Below are positions 49,201 through 60,552 of a DNA stretch of 64,000 nucleotides, piece by piece. This stretch comes from Bostrychus sinensis (Eukaryota > Chordata > Actinopteri > Gobiiformes > Eleotridae). Within the stretch, counting starts at the first letter, position 1; the number at the start of each line of letters is the position of its first letter. The translations under genes were made by a program, and so were the position numbers. The notes under the pieces were generated by a model, which saw only the letters and a list, made by a program, of their open reading frames with translations, was not told the DNA's origin and ran no database searches. The stretch lies in contig CM036247.1 in NCBI GenBank assembly GCA_020698575.1, positions 30,666,431 through 30,730,430 on the forward strand. Direction: 5' to 3'.

Positions 49201-52200
49201 ATGACTCTCCCTCTGACTCCAGCCCAGGCCAATCATCTAATCATTTTCCTCCTCTTATCTGGTTTAATTACTTACTCATTTGAGATAAAAGCTCCGATCA
49301 AATACCAGCTAGCAGGTCCTGTGGATGAAGGACAAAACCAAACTTTGTCCGAATGCTTTCCTTTTTTAAACCTTTTTAACTATAGGAAAAACAGAGAGTA
49401 GTCCAAAAAGAGAAAATGTCCAGTGAGTGGTAGTTCTGTCTGTGCCTTGTTACAGCAGCAGAAGACCACACCAAGTACCACTTCATTAGTTACAAGGACT
49501 GCCTAATAAAGTATCCATTGGAGTGTTAATGATACAATACATTTAACTCTATTTTTGTTTAAGTTTTTAACCTTTTCACAGAGACAGATGTTTACATTAA
49601 CTCTGAAGTATTTCTGTGTATTTTACTTGCAAAATCATTCACACAGGAAACCCTAGATATCCTGTCTTTGTTTTAGTTGATGTTTTTTTTTTTTTTTTTT
49701 TTTCAGGTGTGAGTCTGTATGTCACCATCGAGCAGCCCCCCGTCGTCACCATTGCTGTGGGTCAGGACGCAATCCTTCCATGTAACCTCAAAGTTTCCAA
49801 TAATGACAAAGTAACCCATGCGCCAGTGGTGTACTGGGTCGACGAGATTAATGAGGGACTGTGGCCCCACTCAGAGAAGTTCCAGGACCGGGTCACACTG
49901 CTGGACCAGGACCCACAGTCTCTCAATAAGTCCATACAATTGAAACGTGTCCAATGGAATGACAAGGGAAAGTACCAGTGTAAAATCTCTGTTACTTCAC
50001 AGCAGGAAGGGACCTATAGGAAGAAAGGAAATAAGACAGAGCTTCTGATTTATGGTAAATACAAACATTCATTTTTAAATATCAGAATTTTCACATTTGT
50101 CTAATACAAGAAACGTAGCCTGATCATAAAATCCATATGTCCTTTCTATTCTGGCCTATAGCCTACCAAACCAATAGGCACAAGTTACTACAAAAGTAAA
50201 GTGCTAAACCATACAGCCATTCAAACTAAACAAATTATTATCAGGCATAAACACTAGGGGCGGCAGTAGCTCAGTCAGTAGAGACCACTAACCTGAAGGT
50301 TGGCGGTTTGATCCTGGCTCCTGACATACTGTTGTTGTGTCCTTTGGCAAGAGTGTGACTGAGGAGTAAATGAATAATGCACCAAATTGTAAACTGTCTA
50401 GAAAAGTGCTATATAAGACCAATGCATTATTATTTATTATTAAATACACTGTAAATAGAAACTACATGATACAAGTAGCAAGTACAGGGTGGTAGAGTGG
50501 GTTCTCGCCTGGTACAGCAGCCCCCTACACCATCCAAAGACATTCATGCATTTGGTGAATTGGTGAATCTAAAATTGTAGTGAATTAATATGAGAGAGAA
50601 AAGTTGTCAGGACTCAGTATCAGCCCTGCTGTGTCAACCCTATCCAGGGTGTACCCATTTAAGGCCCATAGTTGTTAGGCTCCAGCCCCCTACTAATGAC
50701 ATACTAACAGAAATAGATAAATAGTACTGCCAGAGGGTCATTTTGACCCTGTTTGCATTTTTAAAATTATGTTAGTTAAAGCTTTTCCTCTTCATTTTAT
50801 TTTATGAAATGTGTTTATTTAAAAAAAACTATTTATGTTCTATACCAAAATCAACTTGGGTTAGGGACACTGCCAAATAGGCTACATTATGCATGCTGTT
50901 AGGTAAAGAGGTAAAACACTGTGCCCTGTCAGTTACATGGCCTTTGAAATGTATGTTGTCTGTTGTCCTAGGCCTTCGGTTCAGAGGGGCCCAGAAATGG
51001 TCTCTTCTCTTAAATAATTTAATATAATAGGCCACATTCTGTCAGAGGTATTGACTGTCTCTGCAAGAGCAATTAGTAATACACAGTAATAAACAGTTCC
51101 ACAGGGACTGTTTTTACCCCATTCTTGTTTTTGCTCCATTCTTGCTCACGTAACACATTACAAACTACAGCTCATAGTCCTGCCAAATTAAAAACTAAAG
51201 TATTTCTGCAATACAGTAACATAGTGGCTTCAATTTAATATGGAAAGAGACGATAAAATAACTACATTAATAACATTCTCTAAATGAAGAACGTTCAAGA
51301 CACAAAAACAAGGTTTAGTAATGTAAAGCTCTTTACATGTTCAATCACAAGAATTTTCTCCTTTCCTGAAAGGCGTCGTGGGTTGCTGGAGCCAATCACA
51401 GCAACTATAGGCCTTAGACTGGGTACTCCCTGGACAGCGGCCAGTTTGTCGCAGGGCTGACACAGGGACACCAGTCATTCACTCTCACATTCATTCACTA
51501 AAAGCCAATTTAGATGACCAGTTCACCTCACACAGACAGGGAGGACTTGCAGGCTTCACTCAGAGATATCATAGTCATCTGGCCCAGAATCAAACCTACA
51601 ACCTCCTTGCTGAGAGGCATTAATGCTAACCCCCTTGTGATTAATTACAAGTCATTCATAAATCTGTTATAAGGTTTTACCTAAGACAAGGCTGTTGATT
51701 AAGCTCATTTAAAAAGTTAACCTCACACTTGGATATTCTATTGTACTTTTTTTGGTTGTTGCAGGGCCATAAAATAATGAGTAAAAATCTGAACTTGAGA
51801 TAAGGCACCTCAAGTACACCTTTTAAACTAAAGCGTGTCTACAGGGTGCAGACCAGAATGAAGTAGGACACAGCTTCATTGGGAGGTTCATAAATAGACA
51901 CAGACATGAAGATGATGAATGTATCAACCATGTGTGGCTCTCTGCATGTGGGGCCTGTCCCTATGGAGGAATGTGCAGAGTTTTTAGTTTAGCTGCTTAA
52001 CAAAATGAGATATATGTCAATTATTTAGGATTATTTTTACCAACTCTTGTTTAGTTACATGTTTTGTCAGAGTATGCGTGAAGAAAAGTGGATAAAGGCA
52101 AGAATTTTACTTAAAATAAACTGAAACAAACTCAACAAAAAATAGAACATAAAGTAATCTCCAGCAGGTTTTAGCAGATTTCAGACTGATATTTGAATCA

Positions 52201-54211
52201 AGGAATGTTTGCACAAAAAGAAAAACAAGTGTGCTTCTCCTTCAGCAGTGCTCAGTTTGTCCACTCGGGCCAGCTGTAGATATAAAAACAGGAAGCAATG
52301 GAACATCTAGTCAGTTCTATAGAGAATGTTTGCCCAAACTGAAACATGTGTGGGCTTCTCCTCAAGCAGGGCTCAGATTTTCCACTTTCAACGGCTGTAA
52401 AAACAACAGGAAATAATGAAATATTATTTTGAGTTCTTCGGAATTTTAGACATTTATGCAATGTTTCATTACTTTTGCAAAGTAATGAAACATCCAGAGG
52501 GTGTCTGAGTTTTGCATGTATAGTTTAGACAAATGCATAAACGTATCACAATTTTTAACTTCTAAAAACACAATGTGACCAATGACTTTTTTCTTATTTT
52601 TAGGTAAAATATTTTTCTCCAACATTGGCGTCAACAACAGCCAACTTCAGTGTGGGGTTCATGTGAGCTGGCATCAAGGATTTAATTTGTCCATTTCTCA
52701 CAACTGGCAAATGCTAAACTCCACTCCAGGACAGACCAACACATCTTTGCACTACGTCACCTTGTCTCAGACCATCACCTTTGGGAGCCATCAGAAATAT
52801 GAATGTAGTCTCAATTTCAATGGGACGTTAGTAATTGCAAGTGTCTTCCAAGGTCAGCCGCTTGGTAAATGCACACATTTTTCTTTCTTTTGCACTGTGA
52901 ACTTTAGCTAACTTTACAATCAGCAAATGCCGTAACACTTCAGAATAACTCACAACTATTAAGCTGTAATAAAGTGTTAAGAAACATGTAATCAAGAATA
53001 ATTTAATATATAAGATTTTTTGTTTTTTTTTGTTCTTTGTAGATAATCAGTGAATGCTTAAAGAGGCTATATTACGCTTTTATTCATTAAATTAAATCAA
53101 ACTTGGTCACCTCTAGAAAAGCATTGCTCATTTTCAACCTTAAAAAAAAAATGATTTGACTAAAAGAAAAGATTTTCAATAAGTACTCTATTGGTGCCAT
53201 AAGGAAACAGGTGAAGAGAGCAAAATCAAAGAAAATAGCACTTCACTTCCTTAAGCTATTTGTATGATAAAATGAAAATATTTGTGAGGAATCAATGAAA
53301 ACAGAGCTGAACACTGTTATTGGATAAATGAATGAGAGCAGACTAGATGTGAGGGACTTGTTGATTGGTCAGTACTTCCTGGAGTGGACAGGGGTTTATT
53401 GAAAAGGTGGGGGCTCATGGAACTGAGTGGTTTGAGGCCTCAGAATGGCCATGCCAGACAATAGAAGATTACTTAAATATGAGTGAAGCAAAACACAACT
53501 CCAAGTATATTTTTGATGAGGTAACAACATTATAACATGGTAGAAAGCTCAGAAAAGCCAATTTTGCATAATTTAATAGTGTGAAATATTTTAAAGTGTT
53601 ATCAGAAATGTTACAAAATGTTCAGTTTAACGACTATTGGAGGGTGACTAACCAAAACAGGACTAAAATCTCATTCACAAAACTGATAGACAAACATCTA
53701 GATATTCACACTTAAAAGTTGCTACCTAGATTTTGTTTGCCCAATTAGTTTAATATAGATAATAAGCCATGAGGGAAATTAATGTTATTTTAGCCTAAGC
53801 ATCAGATAGAGCTCCACTGGAATGATGAAATTATGAAATAATGAATATTATTGTTATATATATATATATATACAGTAATGATATAACATTATTCACTTTT
53901 TTATGTTTATTTTTTGGAGCTGGGGGAATTGAGCAGGTTGACGACAGCAATACTAGCTCAACAAATGTGTCTGTCTCAGGTGAGTATATATTTAAATCAA
54001 AACCACAACTAAAACTTTCCTGTTGTCTTGCTTCCTCTTTTCAATGCAAGATATATTTAAAACCAGCAGCTCTTTTCTTTGTGTTTGAGGTCCCACAGGC
54101 TCAGAACTGGAGGAGTATCCAGAGCCCTGGCTGCTGTACGGGGGACTAATCCTGGTCCAAGTGGTCTTCCTTCTGGTTCTGATTATTGTAAATCTGACCT
54201 ATAACTGCTGA
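49201..54211 (+). CDS. Immunoglobulin-superfamily type I membrane protein (five exons, first one tentative)
   Basis: Exons 49201-49315 (tentative), 49707-50054, 52604-52864, 53920-53979 and 54099-54211 (stop TGA). Every junction is phase 1, the rule for Ig-domain genes; total ~298 residues. Exon 1 would give the signal peptide (hydrophobic LIIFLLLSGLITYS), but its donor AG/GTCCTG is weak. Exon 2 is a V-set domain: ILPCNLK for the first cysteine, VYWVDE, and WNDKGKYQCKIS for the second. Exon 3 is a second Ig-like domain (LQCGVHVSW ... QKYECSLNFNG) with several N-x-S/T sites. Exon 4 is a short Ser/Thr-rich stalk (SNTSSTNVSVS). Exon 5 is a membrane span (GGLILVQVVFLLVLIIV) with a ~6-residue tail, so signalling would need a partner. 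The V+C plan recalls B7/butyrophilin- or CD2-like receptors; I cannot name the orthologue. Confidence 0.75.
50055..50255 (+). other. Start of intron 2 of the Ig gene
   Basis: Non-coding; nothing recognised. Confidence 0.4.
50256..50437 (+). mobile_element. tRNA-headed SINE (V-SINE-like) in intron 2 of the Ig gene
   Basis: A box TAGCTCAGTCAGTAG at 50267-50281, B box GGTTTGATCC at ~50305, then GTGTCCTTTGGCAAGAGTGT. The tail AAAGTGCTATATAAGACCAATGCATT is typical of fish tRNA-derived SINEs. Confidence 0.75.
50490..50720. repeat. Interspersed repeat fragment
   Basis: GGGTTCTCGCCTGGTACAGC, CATCCAAAGACATTCATGCA and GGTGAATTGGTGAATCTAAA are words of a widespread fish repeat. A shorter relative lies near 54625-54700 (GTCCAAAGACAAGCATGCGT). 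Confidence 0.45.
51370..51645. repeat. Interspersed fish repeat (GTCGCAGGGC family)
   Basis: Contains GCCAATCACAGCAACTATAG, ACTCCCTGGACAGCGGCCAG, TTGTCGCAGGGCTGACACAG, CATTCACTCTCACATTCATT and AACCTACAACCTCCTTGCTG in the order usual for a very common fish interspersed repeat. It has no coding capacity. Confidence 0.6.
52202..52425. repeat. Tandem duplication of a ~120-bp unit in intron 2 of the Ig gene
   Basis: GAATGTTTGCACAAA...GCTTCTCCTTCAGCAGTGCTCAG (from 52202) recurs as GAATGTTTGCCCAAA...GCTTCTCCTCAAGCAGGGCTCAG (from 52325). Both units end in GCTGTA..AAAACAGGAA. The copies are about 80% alike by eye. Confidence 0.6.
53058..53580. mobile_element. TTAA-type (piggyBac-like) non-autonomous element, copy 2
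   Basis: Begins TTAAAGAGGCTATATTACGC and runs to about GCATAATTTAATAG. It is colinear with the copy at 20103-20599 through TTGGTCACCTCTAG, GGTGCCATAAGGAAACAGGT, GGATAAATGAATGAGAGCAG and CTTCCTGGAGTGGACAGGGG. It lies in intron 3 of the Ig gene. Confidence 0.6.
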
Positions 54212-55044
54212 CTTTACCACCACCTGCCTGCAATGGACTGGAACAATGAACATTTCAAATTATACTGCATCTCCGCACCCTCTCACTTTTGAATGTATTA
54301 CAGTTCATAAAATCACTTTTTTATGAAGTAACCTTCTTCTCCTTTTTTGTATTTTCTAGGGTGGTTGATATTGGATGTGACATGACGTCTGATATTTTAC
54401 ATGGAAAAGTTTAGTTTCATGACGCTAAGCACATCCTGACCACATTAACCAGATTCATTCCTATTAAACTTTCTGACTTACAGGAAAACAAAGACATAGT
54501 TTATATTAATGGAATTTACGTGAAATTTGAGTGTTTTGGTGTATGTTTTTAGGTTATTATTAAAAATTAGCTAAAATGTAGGTTTGACACTGGGGCCAAA
54601 GTCTGCATGTGCTCCCAGTGCATTGATCTGGCCCCTCCCACTGTCCAAAGACAAGCATGCGTAGGTGAATTAACAACTCTGGGTAGTCCAATGCATGTGA
54701 ATAGTTAATCTTTTAATCTACGCCTACGTCGTTTAATTTACATCTCCAAGTGTCCGCCCTGCAATTAACTAGCCATAATTTGCAGAGCTGCCGATAGACG
54801 GGATGGAGCCCCGGGCAAAACCTCTAGAGTGGAGGCCCCCCATATATAATTGAAATATAGAAGGGCTCGCTCATTTTGGATTTTTGGATGCCCTGGATCC
54901 TCTGGCCCAAGACAAATTACCTGGTTGTTAGTACACTGCTACACTAAAGACAGTGTAAACATGGCTCCAAGTTGTTTCACTGTAGTGCTGTATAGAATAT
55001 TATTTTTAAGATACATGTTTTTGCTAAAAAATGTCTAAAATATA

Positions 55045-55103
<59 letters not shown>

Positions 55104-55958
55104 TTTTTTTTTTACAATTTTCTATAATTTTTACAATTATCTATATACTTTTCTATGGAAATACATATATATTCTAGTATTTACCACCATTTATTGTATA
55201 TCTTCTCTTGCTGGAAAAAGAGAAATTTACAGTACTTTACCACCATCTGGTGGCAACTGGGGGTAATAAAAAGAATCCTTACTGCCCTCGACGCATATCT
55301 GTGAGGAGACTGCGGATGCAGTCATTCAGGTCATAACTTGGTAAAAGTTAAAAACAAATCTGCCGGATGTTTGCAGTGTTGAAGATGCTCTGTCTTTCAC
55401 CCAAGGTCCTTTGGACAGGAGCTCTCTGATTGGTCAATACATCCTTTATCTATCCAGAACTAGAATCTATCAGGAATAATGTGAAGGAGCTATTGTTTTA
55501 TTTCTAAATTCATAGTTTATTCACAGTATTTTAATGTTTTATTTTAAAGAATTCAAAGCAAACTCTAGATCTGTGCTGTGTTATTGTGATAGCTCCTGGC
55601 TTGTGTACATACTTCCAGGTTTAAGACTGTGATAGAGCGTCGAAAAGGAGAGGAATTAGGAAAAGGGGAGTGTATCATTCAAACTCAACATTTTTTTAGA
55701 CACATCACTTTTACAGTCACAAAATCAGGAAGTGCAGCTTTAAGTCAGTGAGTTGTTTCCTAAGGCTCAAAAAGTGCCAAAAGTTTGCCAGTGAATAAAA
55801 TAATGTTGAGCCACAGACCAACTTGGACATCCAGTATCTTCTTCATCTGTTTCCTAATTTCTGATTGGTTGGTTGTGTGTCTACCTAGTTGCATTCAGGC
55901 GTAGTTAAAGATGATAAACTCCTCCATTCTGATTCAAAGTAAATCACTTTTTCTTTTT

Positions 55959-55994
<36 letters not shown>

Positions 55995-56339
55995 TGTGCA
56001 TAACACTCCATACTGCACTTGAACGAGCATTTATTTTTGGGACAGTGTAAGCAGCGCCCCGATGTACTCCATTAAATTTTAACATGTCAGAAAAACTATT
56101 CAGTTAGATTTTATTTGTATTTATTTATTATTTTATTATAATTATTTATATTTTTATTTTTATTACACTATTACACGTGTTGCGTAACTAAACAAAGCGT
56201 TATTAATCCCCATTACCTTGCAGTAGCCTATGTTTCCATAAACGCTGTTTACGCGCACACGTGGGGTTTTCTGAGAACACGGAAACATTACACAAAACCA
56301 CTGTTGCCATAACAACGGATCTATACCCTCCTCCTCCCC
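54212..56339. other. 3' region of the Ig gene and intergenic DNA
   Basis: No gene. Includes a (TA)n microsatellite at 55051-55100 and a T run at 55957-55991. No clear AATAAA was chosen for the Ig gene; an additional 3' UTR intron is possible (acceptor-like TTGTATTTTCTAG near 54360). Confidence 0.4.
55051..55100. repeat. (TA)n microsatellite
   Basis: About 25 uninterrupted TA units. Confidence 0.95.
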
Positions 56340-56478
56340 CTCCCCTCTCTCTCTTTCTCTCTACTGCAATGCATCACAGCCTCCCCGCTCCTGGCCCCCC
56401 GCCTCTCCACGGGCCTCCCTCCCTCCTCGCGCCTTCACCCATCCCAAAGACCCAGAGTCCCTGCGCCGACACGCTCAA

Positions 56479-56554
56479 GATGCCATCCCGTCCACAGCTC
56501 ACCACCAAGGGCTTCCCACCCCTCTTTCTACTCCTGACATCTTTTTTGGAATAT
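56479..56554 (+). CDS. Candidate signal-peptide first exon A
   Basis: CAAGATGCC start followed by 25 codons with a hydrophobic core (FPPLFLLLTSFL) and then a good donor, TAT/GTGAGT, at phase 0. It lies in a GC-rich, CpG-bearing segment (56330-56520) that could be a promoter. Pyrimidine-rich sequence precedes it. No downstream exon was found inside the window, so this could be chance or the start of a gene extending right. Confidence 0.35.
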
Positions 56555-57298
56555 GTGAGTATCTGGAGTTCCACGCGTGCGTAATTTTGTATAACGTCTC
56601 CCCATAACGCGGATTTTGGATATATATTTTTTGTTATAAGAGGACTGTGACGCCTGGGGATGAGTTGATCCACACCTGACCCATCAACAGGACGAGACAC
56701 GAGCTGGATGTGATTTATACGCGGGGACCATATACGAGGGTGGAAGGTAACGGGACGCTGCGCATGGATTAGAGACGTTGCCATAACGGGATTTGAAGCT
56801 TTTTACCAAATGAGACAGTCGTTAATTTAACATCAAGGCGCACCCTATTTGAAATTAATGTCTAGTGCACTGGAATGCACGTAGAAGCGTGAGCACTTTT
56901 TTCCATAGACAATGCAAGGGATGTAAACAATAGCTTCTTAAACCAAGCAGATAGAATAACAGGCTATATTGTGTGGGACAGAGAGAAAGCAATAATAGCA
57001 AGCAATAATTTCCATATCTTCCAACACCAAAGACAGTTAGCGAGCTTCTTCCATATGCCATTCCACACACACTGTGGCTCAGCAGATTAGACAGCTGGTC
57101 CCATGTGAACAGGTGACACCCATGCATGCAACATAATATTTTTTGAGCTTCCAGCCAACACGTCTTCCATCCCCCTCGTTTAATCAAAGTTATCACCAGT
57201 CTTCCACAATACAATCAATGATCTTTTAATTACTGTCAGAGGTTGATTAAACAAACCTAAGCGTGTGTCTGCCTTGCCCGCTACTGCCTGCCGCATAG

Positions 57299-57305
57299 TA
57301 TAAAT
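57299..57305 (+). promoter_or_regulatory. TATA box upstream of first exon B
   Basis: TATAAATAG in CATAGTATAAATAGTTG, 325 bases before the ATG at 57624. This would place transcription start near 57330 and a ~290-base 5' leader containing purine-rich and (GT)n stretches. Confidence 0.5.
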
Positions 57306-57623
57306 AGTTGAACAAAAGCCCCATTTAGGAGCAACAAGAGGACCGAAATCCGAAACCCTGGAGTGATTGGTAACTGGACACTGCCACAGAAAGAGCCTGC
57401 ACACTTCGCACTTCTAAAGTTTTCCAGGTGAAGGAAGAGGAGAGAGGAGGGGGAAGAAGGGAAGGAAGAGGGAGACCCCAGCTGGGACCACACCCACAGC
57501 ATTAGAACCTCCTCAAATTTGGTGTGTGTGGTGTGGGCTAGTGTGTTTTTGTCTCTCTCTCGGTGTGTGTGTGTGTGTGTTTGTCTGTCTGCGCCAGTCT
57601 TCTCTCCCCTCTCTCTAAGGAGG

Positions 57624-57675
57624 ATGGTTCAGGAAGTGAAGCTGCTCGTACCCTTGGTCCTGGTGGCGCTTCAAG
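57624..57675 (+). CDS. Signal-peptide first exon B of a gene running off the right edge
   Basis: GGAGGATGG start, then 17 codons (MVQEVKLLVPLVLVALQ) with a clear hydrophobic core, then the consensus donor CAAG/GTGAGT at phase 1. A phase-1 signal-peptide exon is typical of genes for secreted or membrane proteins with Ig-like or similar domains. With the TATA box 325 bases upstream this looks like a true gene start. No second exon was recognised in the remaining 6.3 kb, so the first intron must be long. Its identity cannot be told. Confidence 0.55.
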
Positions 57676-58795
57676 GTGAGTGCTTGGGTTGCATTGGGAT
57701 GTCCCTCATGTTGTCCTCTGGGTTTAAGTGTGGGTCTCAAACTCAGGGGGGTATGTGGAATGCACTAAAGATTTGTGTGTGCTAGGTAACATTTTTAGTC
57801 TAAGGTGTTTCTAAAACTTGGGTTCTAAAGTCCAGGTTCATGGATGAATATTTTATATATATTATATGGGATTTAGGATAAGATTATTGTTAATATTATC
57901 TTTTTCTCTTTCTTGATTTTATGAGCATGCTAACAATATTACTGTTCCGAGAGACAGGATGCAGAGTTGTATTTTGAAGTCTGAAAGCTGTTCCTTGTGT
58001 CTGAGTGCTTACCTTTATAGAACTCTATCTAGTTTATTGTGTGGTGCCAATTCAAGTTCATGTTGGGAGCCTGAATGGCTACCTATTCATTTCGAAGCCA
58101 AGTGGGTCTGGACCCCTCTGAATTTTCCAATTATACTCTCGATCCATAGTCGGTTTTATGTGAAACCCCATTTCACTGATCGTTAGGTCCAGCAATTGTT
58201 TACTTGGCTGGTCCTGACTTCTGAAAATCTAAATTGTTGTGTGTTTATCCATTTGCATTAAGAGGCAGTTTATTTTGTGCTTTTTGTTTAGGGACCTGAC
58301 TAGTTGTTTCATTTTTCATCACCACTAGTTAGATTTATTTGTCTTCTTTGAGCACATTAACAATGTAATTTGTTATGATCATATACAGTAGTTGCCAAGT
58401 ATTTGTTGGTAAATGGTGTCCTTGTATTTCAGTAGGAGAACTGCTTTTTGGTTTACAATTGCGGTCAAAATTATATCATGGTAAAGAAATATTCGTAAAG
58501 CTTTGAGCCTTAAGTAGTTTACCTGCAATATTTGAATCCACTGCCATTGAAAAAGTCAGTAAGACATTTTTAGAAAGACAGGGTTGTTTATGACAGCCCA
58601 AATTAGATCCAAGAGGAAAATAATCAGTAATAGGGAAGGGAATTACAAACCAATGGTCTGCAGGGTTTAGTCCTAGAGCAGTGCTTTATAAACTGTGATT
58701 CCACTGGTGGTATGCAGGCTTCATGTGGTGGTACTCGGGAGTCTTTTGCAGTTCAAGTCTGGCTTTTAATTTAGAGCCAGACAGTTTTATTTCTG
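57676..58795 (+). other. Probable first intron of the gene starting at 57624
   Basis: No exon or clear repeat recognised; AT-rich unique DNA. Confidence 0.35.
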
Positions 58796-59050
58796 TTAGT
58801 CCTCTCTTAGTCCTGCTTTAGTTGGGTGTAGTCCTGGTTTTGTCCTGGATTTGTACACTTTTGTCCTGGTATAGTCCTATTTTTTTTCCTGGTTTAGTCC
58901 CGGTTTAGTCCTGGTAAAATCCTGGTTAGTCCTGGATTAGCCTTGAATTTGTCCTGATTTTATCCTGATTTTGTGCCTGTTTAGCTGTGATTTAGACGTT
59001 TTTAAATCCTTGTTTTGTCTAGGTTTATTCTCAGTTTAGTCCTGGTTTGG
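58796..59050. repeat. Minisatellite with TTTAGTCCTGGT-like unit
   Basis: About twenty imperfect copies of a 10-14-base unit centred on TAGTCCTGGTTT, varying between TTAGTCC, TTGTCCTGG and ATCCTGAT. The unit on the other strand is ACCAGGACTAAA. Confidence 0.8.
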
Positions 59051-59334
59051 CCATGTGTTGGTGTGGTTAGAATGCAGGGACGGAACAGCTGCGGTGGCAG
59101 GTGTAGGTATGTGGAGATCTACAACACTGCTGATCACTCATTTCTCAGCATCTCTTCATGGGACCAGTGTTGAGAGGTGACTTAGTTCGCTGTTATTAAT
59201 ACAAGTGTGAATGAATGTGCTGCCTACCTAGGAGTCAGCTAAAAATAATATCAGTAGGTGTCACAACCCAAAATCATCTTGAAAAGTCTTTATATAGGTC
59301 CTTTTGGCGTATTTAAACATGTTTGTATCCCTTT

Positions 59335-60340
59335 AGCAAATTAGCATTAGCCATCAAAGTATATGTTTTTGGCAATTGACAATCAACCAAATACAAATGT
59401 GCAGTGTTAGTGCCTGGGTGGAGAACATTAGCAACAGGCTTGGTCTTTAGCTGTTTTATATAGGAGCAATTAGCCCAACAGATGCTAAAGGCTACATGCT
59501 AAAAATCACTAAATTCTTATATGGTGACAGAAGCATAGTAGCAGACTGCAATAGTTTGTCAATGTAGCTTAAAGTTTAGAGCGTGGGTAGAAAACATTAG
59601 GCGAGAGAGCAGCTTTAGCTATTTCATAAGGGAACAATTAGCGATATATATGCTAAAAGCTACCAGCTGAAAGTCACTTATTTGTATGCTAAAAAAAAAA
59701 AAAAGTAGTTATAAAACAATAACAGACCACAATAATTCATCAAAGTATGCTAATTGTTTTATGCCTGGTTAGAAAATACAGTATTAACCACTGCTGTCTT
59801 GATTGATATTTAGCTGTTTTGTTAAGGTTTTAGAAGGCATTACATAAGCTCAAGGCTATATTAAAAGTCACTTAATCTGTAGACTCTGCTTTGAAAGTAA
59901 CAGAACCATGCAACACTGGTGTGTCAATACAGTATATGTGTGGATTTGTGGACTTGAACGCCAGGGTAGAGAACATTAGCAATTGACTTGATAGAGTGAT
60001 CAGGAACCTACGTCATTCAGGGACTGTTGAGTGATGAATCTGCCTCGTGAGTGGTCGCATACAGAGAAAAACCATAGAGCAGCATTAGGAACAGCGGCAT
60101 AAAAACGTAAACAAACAAGCCTTGAAACAACTCTTTTAACTGGTTTGGTGAATATTTCTCACACACTAAAGTATCAGAATATTCGAGTAATTTACGTCCT
60201 AAATTGCTCCATTGTCTTACTGTTGAAAATATCTTGTGTGACCACCAATGTGACATCATGATCCTGATCTCTATTAAGGAGCTATTAGTGCTACATAAGC
60301 TAAAGGTCACTGAACTGTCTGTTAGCTATTATTTGAAAAT
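59335..60340. repeat. Tandem array of a degenerate ~170-195-bp unit, split by an insertion
   Basis: The landmark TGCCTGGGTAGAGAACATTAGCAA recurs at about 59411, 59579, 59763 and 59958. Between landmarks the order is constant: TTTAGCTGTTTTATAAGG, GCAATTAGC, ATGCTAAAGGCTACATGCTAAAAGTCACTTAA, then GTAACAGAACCA and CATCAAAGTATG-like words. The fourth copy is interrupted at about 59996-60275 by ~280 unrelated bases; it resumes as AGGAGCTATTAGTGCTACATAAGCTAAAGGTCACTGAA. Confidence 0.7.
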
Positions 60341-60386
60341 GGACAATTACTATATTTATGTTTTTGCTTTTCATCATTTAATTGCC

Positions 60387-60552
60387 TATTACTTCTTTTT
60401 GACCCTTTTGGTTGTTGAGAAAAGACTGTCAATAAATAATACTGCATAAAACATATAGGCTACAATATTATTTATTGACAATCTTTTCTCAACAACCAAA
60501 AGGGTCAAAAAGAAGTAATAAATAATACTGTAGCCTATATGTTCTATGCAGT
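60387..60552. repeat. Two interleaved inverted repeats (order A B A' B')
   Basis: Arm A (60387-60440) is the near-perfect reverse complement of A' (60467-60520), 54 bases each. B (about 60440-60464, CTGCATAAAACATATAGGC core) is the reverse complement of B' (about 60530-60552). The copies are interleaved, not nested, so both stems cannot form as a simple hairpin. Confidence 0.85.

Noticed and set aside
56374..56784. Minus-strand frame of 136 codons
   Set aside because: Antisense to the GC-rich segment holding exon A. Low-complexity Gly/Arg-rich end and no similarity.
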